Assembly: GCA_031002005.1 (NCBI GenBank)
Contig: JARYHS010009186.1
Coordinates: 180,694,437-180,758,436 of the forward strand
Source of the DNA: Vandiemenella viatica
Taxonomy: Eukaryota > Arthropoda > Insecta > Orthoptera > Morabidae
Length of the DNA stretch: 64,000 nucleotides
Direction of reading: 5' to 3'
Of this stretch, positions 35,286 through 47,586 are shown piece after piece (the first letter of the stretch is position 1; each line of letters opens with the position of its first letter). The notes beneath the pieces are model-generated. The model did no database searches, was not told where the DNA came from, and saw nothing but the letters and a program-made list of their open reading frames with translations. A program made the translations under genes and the position numbers.

Positions 35286-36932
35286 CTGAACAAATAAATA
35301 TGACATGTAGTATATGTATATTCTTAAGTTTGAAATGAGTCGTTATTTACTATTGAAATGGAAACAAATAGCAATTGTTAACAGATACATATTTACAGTT
35401 TTTAAGAAAATATTGTTTTATATATAGAGTTAAATACAAAAGTTTAGGGGATTCATTATCATAGCTTCATGTATTAAAATAAAACGTATTAAGGTCATAG
35501 TTAGTTTACATTGTTTTAGCATCAAATTTAATCCATCCTACAGTGTAATTTCAGAGTGAATGAGTTCATTGCTGCAAAGAAGAAACGTCTGGAAACTATA
35601 TGAAGCTATACTTATAGTTCCCCCGTTACAGGATAGCCTAAATTACGTGATAATCATAGAGTGATTTCGGAGAGCCATGGAAAATTAAGATGGCCAGATT
35701 CAGTTTCGACGTTAACTGTAACCAAGGAATCCTCCTACCACAGCCAGAATTTAAAAAAAAGAGCTTTTAGCAGTATGATGCCCATTACCATATGCTAATA
35801 ATTACCGTCAGACGAAAGAGGTAATTACAGTATCCTTGACTCAGGATAAAAAAAAAACACGTAAGTGAACACGCAGATGTATGTGAACACATCGCAAATA
35901 AGAACGATGGTCAGAAGAGAAGAAAGCTTGAAACGTTGTAAGAAAACAAGTTTCCCTATATAAAAGTATATTTATTTTTCTTTCTTTTGTTAACTAAGAA
36001 GAGGATTGAAACTACGTGTATTCTCAACCAGGTACGAACATTATGAAATTAAGAGAGGGTAAATAAAATAAAAACCAAGTACGCTTATAATGTCAATTTT
36101 TTAGAGTTAAAATAGTTAATTCAAAAGGTTTTTCATCACACTGAATCTCGAAATCGTCACAAGAGCTATTATATGCGACTATTTTTGCAGTACAACATTA
36201 GGATTTCGCGAGAAAAGTAAACTAGGAAAGTGATTATTTTTTTCCGTATAAGAAGGTTAAACAAGCAATACCTGAAATATTTTAAAGGGTGGAGATACCA
36301 TTGTTAGAACCGAAACAAAGAACAAGATCCTGACAGTTAAAAGTTCTTAAATTTTTTACAAGATATTTGCTCTAGATATTTCGAAACCGTTGTTAATAGT
36401 CAGTTTAGCCGAATACAGTATGATTGAGACCCAGGAGAATGTCACCTTTTAGTCACCGTCTGGTGTCGAACATTGGTTTGCGGTCCCCACACGACCTGAC
36501 GGCCTTGCGAAATGCTGCTGGACACTTTCTCCTATTGATAAACATCTCCGACTCGCTTTGATAGATCACTAGTTGCGCAAGAGGGAAAGCGCCGGCTGTA
36601 TATGCAGCCTCCGCTACCGGTGTAGTGATACAGAATGAACTAAATAAAGCTCTGACACAAACTTGTTTAAAAGAAAGACGAACTTTGATGTATGCGTACA
36701 AAGTATTGAGCTTCTGTTTCAATATCTTTTCTCACACAAGTTGGTTTACATAATTACATATTTCGAATATTTTGTAAGTAACTCAGTGTGTGAAAAAATA
36801 AATTATTACCATCTATATTTCGGGGCTCTTAGTAACTGCTGCATTTTAAAAGAGTGTATTGAAGACAGAGGTGCAGATAATTTATGAATCGTGTTTTAAT
36901 AATCACAGTCAATTCCATTACTGGATGTAATA

Positions 36933-37391
36933 TACCGGGTGTTTCAAAAATGACCGGTATATTTGAAAAATCAATAAAAATTAAACCGGCAGCGATAGAA
37001 ATACACCGTTTGTTGTAATATGCTTGGGACAACAGTAAATTTTCAGGCAGACAAACTTTCGAAATTAGTTACAATTTTCAACAACAGATGGCGCTGCAGG
37101 CAATTTGAAAGATATAGAAGTAAACGCAGTCTGTGAGTTAGCCATTCTGTAAGTCGTCTTTCTGCTGTAAGCGTGTGCTGTTCACAGATTGCAAGTTTGC
37201 TGTGAAAAAATCGTGGATTTTCAGACTGCAGCTCTATCTGTTGTTGAAAATTGTAACTAATTTAGAAAGTTTGTCTGCCTGAAAATTTACTGTTGTCCCA
37301 AGCATATTGCAACAAACGGTGTATTTCTATCGCTGCCCATTTAGTTTTTATTGATTTTTCAATATACCGGTCATTTTTGAAACACCCTGTA
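36933..37391. mobile_element. Palindromic mariner-type MITE
   Basis: Ends TACCGGGTGTTTCAAAAATG and, inverted, TACAGGGTGTTTCAAAAATG, with inverted similarity for about 190 bp each side. Starts and ends with TA. 459 bp, non-coding. Its ACAGATGGCGCTGCAGG at 37084-37100 shares AGATGGCGCTGCA with the inverted repeats of the 9453 element, so it is probably a non-autonomous relative. Confidence 0.85.
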
Positions 37392-37654
37392 TTTAAAGAT
37401 AATTTTAAAAAGAAAGGGACAAACTTAAATGACATGATAATAACATAACAGAGCAGTTTTCCTGTTATGAGTGCCTTACCCGTATCCGAGAGTAGGTGGT
37501 TACGTTGAGGAATGTTTGCCCCTTCGTGGTATCATAGTGGATTAGATGAACTGGGGTGGGACAATGTTCATAAGCGTTACGGCTGTGATGATTTGTGTGT
37601 TCAGTATAAAGTCTTGTTTTTTGTTTTGTTGTATATGCGAGAGAAAGAAGGGAG

Positions 37655-37955
37655 AGTGTGAAAGCAGTGCCGGACCATACAGGCCTGCTCTTCCGAAAGA
37701 CATTAGAGGTGCCACCGAGCATAACGTCCCTATCAGGCAAACTAATCACCATCAAGAGTGATGTACCACTGTGGATAGGTTTGGGATATAAGCCAGGACT
37801 TTGGTGCACAATATGGTGATTAGCAATTATGCACCAGCACCTCTCCTACATTGCCGGCCAGGTGAAAGTTTCCTGCACCATCAAGACTCGAACCAGATAA
37901 ACCACTGTCAGCGCCGGACACCATCACGGTGCCGCAAACAACTGAGCCAACGGGG
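37655..37955 (-). repeat. SINE family C, minus copy
   Basis: Minus strand: head CTGCCCCGTTGGCTCAGTTG and box B-like GGTTCGAGTC, then a body with TGTCTTTCGGAAGAGCAGGC, also present at 62.2 kb. Confidence 0.7.
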
Positions 37956-38984
37956 CAGGCAATTCTCTGAAATAGACAGATGACTCGGAATGTAGAAACT
38001 ATCAAATGTTAATAAGGCGGAGAGATTCGGTTACCATAGAGACATCTCACTTCTGTTTATGACGTTCCCATCAACCCGTCTCCTAATTTGGTTGGGTATC
38101 CTTTTCTTTAGTTAGAGCACGACCCTATTTATTTTTTAAAATAGCATCTTGATAATTAAACTATAGAGACATCTACAGTGTTTTAAAATTAGTATCCCTA
38201 CCCGGTATTTCCTTCATTCATGCTCCTGTTACATTTAAGATTCGCCCTGCACCTGAGGATCACGCAAGCATTAGGGGCCTTGGATTGTTTCTGTTACTAA
38301 TTTTATCGTAACAGGTTTCTTCTGGCCTTCTACGTTATGAAACGATACAATAGACAATTACTTCGAAATACCAGCTCCAATCAGTTATTTATGGAGCCAA
38401 ATTCTGGATCTGGTGAAAACATGAAAACTTTTTATATACCACAGCACTTATAAACTAAAACTGCCCTTTTTCTTTTACTAGATAGATCTTAGATGCAAGT
38501 AAATCGAGTATTCAGAAACGATGTATGATGCTGCGGAAAACATTTGCTGATATCAGACATGAAATCAATAATTGAGAACTAGTCTTGAAGCTTCCTTAGT
38601 GACGTGAATGATGGGGTAGCTAGAAAGTCTTATAGTTCTTATAGTGACAAAAATCCGTAATATTACTGCTTAAGTAAACTGTTTTCAATAAATGTATAAT
38701 TTTACTTACTGTGACACAATTTTGATAAGCGTGAATGAATTACTAGCGTTGACGGTAATAACGTCGACAATTTTTTAAACTTAGACATGATTCACTGATA
38801 AAGAAAAATTTCCAGCTGAATGAAAACCGTGGATGATGAAGATCTGACTTTATTAGAATAATTAATAGAAATATCCTAAACGGCAATTTAGTTTCCTCGC
38901 GGTTTTGCGGGTCGCCAACGCCGAGATAGTTAAAGCAAGGAAAGGTTTGTGGGGGAGGGGGAGGCGAGTAACGGGAAGTAATTC

Positions 38985-39125
38985 GCCTACGACCTTGCGC
39001 AGGAACCATACTTGCATTCGCCTGGAATGATTAGAGGAAACTATGGACGATCAAAATATGGATCAGGATGTTTGGAAGGAGATTTGAATCCACGCGCTAG
39101 CGAATGCCAGAATCTAGCTTTATCA
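38985..39125 (-). repeat. SINE family A, degenerate minus copy
   Basis: Aligns in order with other minus copies: TGGAATGATT, AAACTATGGA, box B-like GATTTGAATCC, GCGAATGCC. Confidence 0.5.
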
Positions 39126-41524
39126 TAACATACCATTTACGGCCAGAATTTCAACAAAAATTTATTTAACTGTTCCGGTAATGTATTTTCACAACGAGAA
39201 CGATATCCAATAACTCTAGTGATGAACACATATTTTCTGGAACAATGAAAAACATGAGTAAAACGTTTTGTGGAAATTATCGCGATGACGTGTTACACTA
39301 TTGAAGGAAGTAATTGTCTGGGAGTCGAATCTCAAAATAAGACTTAACGATTACATAAGAATCCATTTCTCGTTGCATTATCTACAGCCTCAATAGAAAC
39401 TATGATGTATTATTCTCTGGTGTACAAGATGCGAAGCCAATGGTGCTCGTCCTCGTAATGAGTAGGCAGCTGGATGTGAAAGTAAAAGTAGAAGCTGTCA
39501 CAGCGCACCGCAGGAGAGGCAAGTAACTCCATAACAGGCCTGAGACTGGTCTGGAGAAGTGCGGTCTTCTTAGTTGTTAGTTCCGTGACAAGACTAACGA
39601 TCACTTTCTCCAACTGCAGCACTGCAGAAGCCAACAGACATCGAAAAATTTAAAACGAATATACATGTTCGATATTTTTAATTTATATACGTAATATTTA
39701 CTCCTCTCTTTTGAATCTGTATGTGTGAAACATTCACTGAATGTTTAATACATAATTTAGAAGTCAACAATGTGGAATAGCCCCAATTTTAACGGTTAAC
39801 AGCTTCGAATATATAAACTTTGTTCACGTCGGCATACACAGGTAAGAAAGTAAAATTTAAAGCCGGAAATGGAATAAGAAAATTCAGTTGTATGTGTTCG
39901 AAAAATTAAATTTAGTTGGACGTTACCCGGATATTTGGACTCTCAGGTTGGTTCTAATTTACAGCTGTCGAACTATGAAGTGGGCAACTGGTTAGTTATA
40001 CAACAAAAGCGAGTGACCGCCAACGTTAAGGGATATACAAGTAGCTGCAGAGAAGTAGTGCATTTTTCAGCCTGTGCAATACCTGTAGCAAATATAATCT
40101 TACATTGAAAAATGGGGAGGAGGAAAAAAGAATACAGTGTGGTTTCCTTGACAGAGCTTCATATATCTCGGCAGCTTCAGTTGGTAATTCTTTTGAGATG
40201 TTTTGGTATTTTAATATTTTTTTTCCAATAGCATGTGATATAAACGCGAGATTGTAAAAAAAATAAAGCGTATGTTTATAGCCCAGCTGTACCCAATGGT
40301 CCTGGACACTTCGGATAATAACTATTCATTGTTTCCACGTAAAACTGTAGCTGAATTGAGGTAACTGTGAGTCTGAAATCAACCACCAGGGTTTATCGTA
40401 GCTCTTTGTTACTAAAACGTTATTGAAGACCCAGATACAACAAAGAAATTGAATTTGACAGTAATAGGATTTATTGACAGAAATAGGCAAACTTTTTCGT
40501 ATACTAACAGATACCGATTCGGGGACGGAAAGCTACAAACCTGCATACCAGATTTTCTGTGCCTCGCCCGTGATGTAGGTGCAACATCGTTGAGCTTTGA
40601 ACTTGAAGAATTGACTGTTTAGAAGTGAACTTTGGAATTACAATGCTGATGGTATGGGGTACAGGAATGATGCGCACAGAATAGTGGTGGATGAAAGATA
40701 TAAAATTCGAAACTTGAAGACAGCGAGAAATGAGACCCTCCTTTCTGGAGTGCAACAACTGACCTTTGATCTTAACCATAAGTTGTGACATTACAGCGGA
40801 GAACAGCAGGTTTGACATTATCTACCACCATAATTCCACGCAATGTCTGTCAGGCAACTCCTTTGAAGCTGATTTCCTACTTTGTTTATAACTTACCTTT
40901 TTTATGATTGAGTCCCACTTTGTTTCTAAATCCATTACAATGTAGTATGGAGGCGAAGGGCCCTTTTTTGTTTTCTTTTTCCCTTATAATTATACTAAAT
41001 TTAATATGGGTAATTGGGTATGTACTAATGAATATATGTGACAGTAAATATTTTCAGGTAGTTAGCAAACTGGAAGTTCTTATTTCTATGGCTAGTGCAT
41101 ACTTCAGTTAAATAAAGAACTTGCATATGACACAATATGAAATAAATTATTAGTTGCTGAGACATAAAATTTTCACATTTCCTACTTGTACCTTCAGAGG
41201 AAAGTGCAGTAAATTTTTCATTTGGGCAAATTGATAGCGTCGTTTGAGTGATAACATCATAGCGAGGAGCCTTACGAATACGCATTTTGACAATGTTCGT
41301 AATGAATCGCACAAACAAATATTATTACCTACTGAGCTGAAGAATTAGTAGAAAAAATTAGCGTTTATTAATCATAAATAGACACTATGAATGTTTATAT
41401 CATCTCTCACTGCCATTTTTTGACTATCTAATTACGGCAGCTGAAACATGCAAAATTAGTAGAAAGGAAAAGTGCCTATACTGTGATTAAAACTTAAAAA
41501 AAAAGAACGTAACGTTGTTCACAA

Positions 41525-41735
41525 CCCGAAGGTAGGTTGGTCCTCCCGTTCCTCCGGACCTACAGTTTAACGCGGAATCCGAACCACGGAGCGGCCTGGC
41601 ATAGCTCATGTGTACAAACACAACTATTCAAAATTCCTGCGCCCACCGGGATTTGAACTCGCGACCGGAGCAGCGAATATTTTTTTTATATAAAAAAACA
41701 AGCGCCTTAGCCACTGAGCTACCAGACCATTCATA
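41525..41735 (-). repeat. SINE family B copy
   Basis: Minus-strand box A GGTAGCTCAGTGGCTAAGGC and box B GAGTTCAAATCCC; plus-strand body CAGTTTAACGCGGAATCCGA shared with copies at 32.0 and 44.1 kb. An AT/T-run interrupts the tRNA-like part. Confidence 0.8.
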
Positions 41736-42449
41736 TTTTAATTAAAATTACAAAATTAAGCGATTTCTCATTTAAACTTCAAAATAAAAGACAATCGTCT
41801 CATTTAGCGTTCCGAGCAGGTGTTGACTAGTGATAATGTTTACAGGCGCTGTAAGGTAGTTAGTACGCTGAGGTGGTGTATCACTCCAAGGCAGCAAATC
41901 GAGCCTCCGCTTCTCAGTAGTCCACCTTGAAAATCTTGTTCTCTGCAAGGACTCTAGACCTCATCAGTATTTCCCTTCCGTTCACGAAACAGAAAGCGAC
42001 TACAGAGGTAGCTTCATCTTGATATTCGTGCCCATCATACTCTTATATAACTAAAACGTGATGTTGTCAGGAGATGTGTTTATCTCAATACATCTTACTT
42101 AGTCTTGTAGCTTTTTAGCAGTAGTCTGATTCTCAATCGTGATGTCTAATTGTATTGTCGGTAACTTGGGAAGAAAATGGTAACAGATTGGTTTGGAGTA
42201 AGTTAAATATTTAGTTCTAGGGGAATTAATCAAAAAGTCGATCAGTAAGAAACGCTGAACAGGATAAGGGGGAGTTATTGACTATGTAGAGAAAGATGAA
42301 TTTGCAACATACAGGTCAGAAGAGAATCGCTTTAAATCTTCTCATAGTACTAAGTATCGATTAATAACACTGTAGTTTTATGATGCATTAAGATATTCAT
42401 CAGGGACCAGTCGGTAACGGAAGATTTAATTTACTCTGCCCTCTACCAT

Positions 42450-42645
42450 ATTTTCTTTGGTATTTACGGTTCATCGACATTGAGTTCATTAGGCACTGCT
42501 AAGAATAACGGGGTAGGGCAAGGAATTTGGAGGAGGCCTTTTGAAGGAACGATTTCCGTGATTTCGGGAAATCGTGGACAACCGAAACCTGGATGACTGG
42601 AGTAGGATTCGAAACCACTTCATCCCGAATGCTAGGCCCAACTGA
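42450..42645 (-). repeat. SINE family A, minus copy
   Basis: Minus-strand order: head with GGGATGAAGTGGTTTCGAAT, then CATCCAGGTTTCGGTTGTCC, AAGGCCTCCTCC and a body end near TCATCGACATTGAGTTCATT (plus strand). Confidence 0.75.
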
Positions 42646-43604
42646 AATTTAATTACATGCTAAATGTTAAATTCTATTCTTTACACTACATGATACTATA
42701 TACATATGATCGTCATCAAAGAAAATGAGTGGAACGATCGATGCGAGAGCGGAACATAAAACAAAACTTGGTCCATGATTTTGTTGATACTGAGATGCTG
42801 GAGTTGACAAGAGCCATAGGAACACCAAAAAATTGACAAAGAAAATAAATACATATGGAATTATTTTCTTGCAAATTGTTTGTATACCTGGGATTAGAGA
42901 ATCGAGTTAAGCATTCAGTGATACGAAACTCCAAGATGGACCACGGTTGAAGGTATAGCGCTAGCAACCGTGAGTTGATACTGTATTGCATGCATAATAA
43001 GTTTATTCCCGAATATAAATGCTATTAGCAAGGACTTTATGCCACTGATAGAATCCAGGCTAAGTGGCACCTTGGGTTGGTGAAACAGCTCATTCGGCAG
43101 TCTGCCAGACAAGCCTTCAGCTGTGAATTTCCACCTTAATCACGGGGAACGTGAAGAGTCCGCTCCGCTAGGCAGGGTGACTTTAACAGCTTGAACACTA
43201 ACATTTCGGAACTAGGTAAGAGCATAAAACGTATAGAAGAACAAAAGGGATAATGTAGTATGTTGGTTTTATTACTGCTCTTAATGCCTACTTCAGCCAA
43301 TACTAACCCCAGAGATAAATATTTTGTAGTAATAAGTTCCTAAATGTTTAAAATCAGATTGCTAAAAGTCTCCAGAATGTAACTGGAACACAATATTCTC
43401 CTCTATGAAAGTTCAGTGATCGAATTTGTGACTTCAGAAAAGATATTGCCCAAAGCTGAAGTCTTAGAGATAATAATGTGCTGTATTGTAGGCTGTCACC
43501 GATGCTATTACCACTAAGAAATGCTAGTGTCAGTTGTCTATTAGCTGTTCGGGTGATGTCGCGTCATTTTTATTGCAGTTATGTCAAAGAAAAATACGGC
43601 CGAA

Positions 43605-44565
43605 ACCTCGTCTTTATATAAAATTAGCTCATACCCGCGACATCGTACGCGTGGATCAAGATTTTTTTTTGCCAGAATTGAATATAGAAAGTTGTTGGTA
43701 ACGAAGTATTGGTCCCAGACAACACCGAGTCGGCATAATATGACAGGAAAGCTATCACTATATCATTCTACCGTCGAACCTGTCTCTTGAAGAGAATCAA
43801 TTTCCAACATATTTCTGTCACCATTCGATAAGGTCTCAAAATTTCGTGACTACAACTGTTAATCATACTGGAAAAAATGTCCTGTGCCCTTCATACAGAT
43901 TTTCTTGTCAAATTCCATCAGTATCGATATAGCCATTTATTCGTCAAAACGTAACAAATAGACAGAGACTTACTTCCGTATTTATACTATTATTACTGCG
44001 GTTTACACACACACACTGACTGCGAACAACCCCTGAGGGATCATTATAACGTAAAAAAGTGTACATACACTTACAGCATTGCAAGACTACCTATGATTTT
44101 CCTCGAATTGCACCCCTAACTTTGTAATATCTACAGTTTAACATTCAATAATAACCGACGGCCTAGGCGTGACTCGTACGATCAAAAAATATTTTTTTTT
44201 TAAATCTTAGCCTCCACGAGATTTGAACCGGAGACCACGACCCAAACATTAGTAAGCCAGCGCTTTAGCTACTGAGCTACCTGACCGCTACAAGGAAAAA
44301 CAGTAGAGAGACCTCCTTATCCAACGCTTCTGTTTATCGCCGTTCAGTAGTATTTTGAAATTATGAGACAACATGTATTATTTGTACAGATAATTTTTCA
44401 ACCAAATGTAGACTATTTTTCTCCTTGTTTCAAAGGATAAGTATGCAAAGTTTCATCGAGATCGGATTAAAATTGTGGATTTTTATGAAGAACAAACAAA
44501 CTAAAAAACAAACAAAACAGACAAACATACATACATTCATCTTTATATATATAGATGACGTTGCT
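43605..44565. repeat. Dispersed ~1 kb repeat R, copy 2
   Basis: Colinear with copy 1 and uninterrupted. Left end has TTTATATAAAATTAGCTCAT, right end CATCTTTATATATATAGATG. It holds a SINE B at 44105-44288 and a CATCGAGATCGGAT-type segment followed by an ACAAACAGAC-rich stretch, seen at 3' ends of several arthropod retroposons. Copies differ by perhaps 20%. Confidence 0.75.
44105..44288 (-). repeat. SINE family B copy within repeat R
   Basis: Minus-strand box A GGTAGCTCAGTAGCTAAAGC and box B CGGTTCAAATCTC. Confidence 0.75.
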
Positions 44566-44679
44566 TCACCCAGACAGCCAAGAGACAACTGACTCCGGCC
44601 GCGGAAGCCTACGATGTTTCTGAAGAGACTGTTAGGTTGTTAGTAGATACTCAGTAAGACTCTGCGAGTAGTTACATAC

Positions 44680-44875
44680 TCTTGAGTTCCCTGCCGTCGG
44701 GCGTGCAGTGAACGTCCGTCTGTTCGAGCAGACACTGGATGTACTTGTTGAACAGTCGGTCGTTGTTGAGGATTTCGTCGACGTTGACGTTGTCGAACTT
44801 GGTGGTGTACTTCTGGGCCAGCACGCAGCCGACCAGCATCACCAACAGCAGACCCGTTGACACCGTTCTCTCCAT
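44680..44875 (-). CDS. Chemosensory protein, exon 1 (CSP2)
   Basis: ATG at 44875 opens a hydrophobic signal peptide ending near Val-Leu-Ala (residue 20). The mature protein begins Gln-Lys-Tyr-Thr-Thr-Lys-Phe-Asp-Asn, the CSP signature, and contains NNDRLFNKYIQCLLEQ. Two cysteines are separated by eight residues, then CTPDGRELK. The coding exon is 196 nt and ends in phase 1 after the conserved lysine; donor GTATGT at 44679-44674. Frame and phase fit exon 2 at 35095-35285 exactly, giving 65 codons plus one base here. The role (binding of hydrophobic semiochemicals or lipids outside the cell) is from family knowledge. Identity as a CSP is secure; tissue and ligand cannot be read from sequence. 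Confidence 0.94.
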
Positions 44876-44915
44876 GGTGACGCTGACACAGCCTGCCTTG
44901 CTGCTCGACGCTTGG

Positions 44916-44924
44916 CCTTATATG
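44916..44924 (-). promoter_or_regulatory. TATA-like box of CSP2
   Basis: CATATAAGG on the minus strand, 41-49 bp upstream of the ATG at 44875, in an otherwise GC-rich stretch. Position matches the CSP1 box. Confidence 0.55.
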
Positions 44925-45546
44925 TGGCCCACTTATTGTCCCCCTCCCACCGATTGACTTTTTACGCGCTACTGGGAAAACTGAAAGCTATTTGGTGTGT
45001 GCTGCTTACATCAGTACAGTCGCCCGTGGTGCTGTTATGCACTCTCATTCCAACTAGACGTGGTATGCGGGCAATATGATTTATTTCAGTCTGTCCCAAA
45101 AATGTAATTTGCTTTTCAGTTTTTTGTACATTTTTTTCTGATTTGTAAAGTTGACGCAAGTACGTATATGAATGAGGTTTGTTTCAGATTTGTTTCATAA
45201 GATATTAAGTGTAATATTGTCATGACATATTTCAACGTAATCCGTTAGTTTCTCTTAATAAATCTACCATTCTATTTGGACTTAAAATCTAGTTGCCTCA
45301 TTAAAACTTCTTTTCTTATATCTGATGAAGTTTTAATTTTATTTCTATAATTCTTGTGTGAAAGAAGAATTAATAATTTCTCAGTGTTATAAGTGGATGT
45401 TTTTATCTATATTTAAAAAAAGAATCAGCTAAATATTTTTTGCTTGATGTTGCTATCCCATTTCAGCTACATATTAAGATTTATACTAACTACAATAGTG
45501 AATGTCCATGTCTCGACAACATTTCGGTTTTCCATGGTTTCCAACA

Positions 45547-45782
45547 AGTGTGGTGGGTGAGCAGTGACGCTCTGGCCTCGCAGTCGGGAGGACGAAGGTT
45601 CGAATTTCCGTCGAACCAACCAGATTTGAGTTTTCCATGGTTTCCACTCCAGGTGAATGCCGGGACGGTAATCTCAAAAGGTCATGGCTGATTTTCTTCC
45701 GGTTCCTTGCCTTCAGTCATTTCCTGCCACTAATGAATTTGACGTCGACATCGAAGAGGTGTAAAAAATAAAATAAAAAAAT
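45547..45782 (+). repeat. SINE family A copy, inserted beside a SINE A body fragment
   Basis: Head GTGTGGTGGGTGAGCAGTGA, box B GGTTCGAATTTCC, body AGTTTTCCATGGTTTCC, AT-rich tail. Just upstream, 45523-45543 (TTTCGGTTTTCCATGGTTTC) is a piece of a second copy. Confidence 0.85.
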
Positions 45783-45784
45783 TC

Positions 45785-46480
45785 TATGGGCTGTTTTGCT
45801 CCCGTTCATTATCCAGAGTACTCTTCCGGTTCTAAGTGCTCATCGTTACTTGATTGAAAGTCCCAGTTAAAAAAAAAAAAGAGAGAGAGAGAAGTAAATT
45901 AGGTTCCCCGACTTTTTAAGTCTAGATTTTTGGTTTTGAGAGTCTGGTGAAACAAAAATCATCCTGAAGCTTTTCGCATAGATTCTAATTACTGTCTTAA
46001 CAGTTTTCAATTCAAATGATACCAATTTTTAAGAATATCGTGTTGTTTCAAAGAAGGAAATCATTTTTTTCTAATTGTGTAATGACTGAAGACAAAGTTA
46101 TGTGTTAAGATTAAGTTAATACATATTATTACTAAATTTTTGCATGGAATATGAGTAGCACGAAAAACTTTTATTTCCAAAAGTGACTTTCAAATCTTTC
46201 GATTGTCTGAACCCAATTGAATTTTCGCTCAGGATTTATGTGTATGTATAGTTGCTTTCCAGTTTTTCTTAAAAGATTATTAAGTCGAGTTTTAAATTCA
46301 TATGCTCTTTTGACAAAAATGTTATTTTTTCTCAAGAATACACGTTTACACACTTTAATGGCAGGTTGACACCTTAATAAATGTAATAAATCTTTCAAGG
46401 TTTACAACAATTGATTGAACGCAGTTTATAAATCACTATTGATGACAGATTTTTTTTATCACTAGAATACAATTAACAGC
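45785..46480. other. No recognisable gene
   Basis: AT-rich; a 75-codon minus frame (46171-46398) is unrecognised. It adjoins hammerhead-like motif B and could be decayed retroelement sequence. Confidence 0.4.
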
Positions 46481-46493
46481 AGTCTAACTGCAC

Positions 46494-46580
46494 CTAAAGA
46501 TGGCGACGGAGAATAAAGTCGCCGAAATATTGTGCATTAATAACAATATTACTCGGTTTGTTTCCCAAGAAACGTTTATA
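46494..46580 (+). ncRNA. Hammerhead-ribozyme-like motif B
   Basis: CTAAAGA (consensus CTGANGA with one change, G5 to A), stem II GGCGAC (46502-46507) with GTCGCC (46518-46523), GAAA (46524-46527), stem III ATATTGT with ACAATAT (46527-46533, 46543-46549), then T and ACTCGG...CCCAAG. Secondary structure is the best kept of the three copies, but the core G5 change should reduce or abolish cleavage. Stem I pairing is weak. Confidence 0.55.
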
Positions 46581-47586
46581 AATAAACAACGCCGAAAAAT
46601 CCATGTTTAATATTGAGTGATAATGCATTTTAATGTACACTAGAAACTTTAATTTTAAAGATTACAATATTTTTAGATGAAATGCAAAGCAATTACTCAG
46701 TCATTTGCGAAACATTCTCAATTCAAATAAAGCTTAATCTGTTTTTAATTAGCTTCCCACTATGGGACAAAACCCACTCAGCTTTTATGTGTTAAATTCG
46801 GACGAACTTATAATGTATTTAATCTACAAACTTTGTCGACGACACACGAGAAATAAAAAAATAATAATTAAATACACATCTGCGCATTTTGTTTTTTGAT
46901 TTTACTGTTTTATGTCGTACTCGCACCGATGATCCCTCTAAGGAGCGATCAGTGAACTAGCTACATTGTGCATTTGCGATCGGCTGATGCAATTATATGT
47001 TCAACTCTACAAGGATCCGATCAATTGAAATCCCACTTGTATGAACGAATGTATTGATGCGTCTGTTGTTACGGTGTTGAAAGCAGCTCTTGCGAAGGAG
47101 ATCTTCAGAGGTGCGCTGAAGAAGTGTCGTTGACTTGAGTGAGGTCACATAGTGTCGTAACAGCGAAGACTGTTCATGCCAAGCGAGTCAAAGCACGGTG
47201 GCTACAACTGCATGACCAACAGAGGTGTGGTGGTACCGTCCCATATCGGCTGAAACAAATTCTTTTTTTGTAACAAGACAATTTCTTGATGATGCTGTTG
47301 TCTACAGGGAATTATACTGATTTATTAGAAATTCGAGCAATACGGACATTTTTGGGCCAGCGTTATTACAGAGGCTGTAGAAATAAGATTAACTGATTTA
47401 TTAGTCAACAGGGACACTGGTTATCAAATCAGTGCGGCCTGGAACCCGGCGATTAAAATGCTGAAACAGTTTCGCGCCGGTAACGAGCAGAAGAGCGGAT
47501 GACGTAATCGCGTTGTGTTGGTTTTTGTCTTCCACCGTTTTCGTAGCAGCGGCTGAATAAACAAACAGTTAAACATTGACATTTGG

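Larger units (their letters stand above)
35286..44679 (-). other. CSP2 intron (9.4 kb) with mobile elements
   Basis: Bounded by GT (44679-44678) and AG (35287-35286) on the minus strand. Contains a palindromic mariner-type MITE (36.9 kb), SINE families A, B and C, and most of the second copy of a ~1 kb dispersed repeat. CSP introns in compact insect genomes are far shorter, so much of this length is probably inserted DNA. Between elements I see no further CSP exon or recognisable gene. Confidence 0.85.

Noticed and set aside
35900..35960. Fourth hammerhead-like motif (CTTGAAACGTTG)
   Set aside because: No stem II or core-like heptamer upstream and no downstream hairpin.
39410..39634. 74-codon minus frame with comparatively even codon use
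   Set aside because: No recognised motif and no convincing splice partners inside the CSP2 intron.
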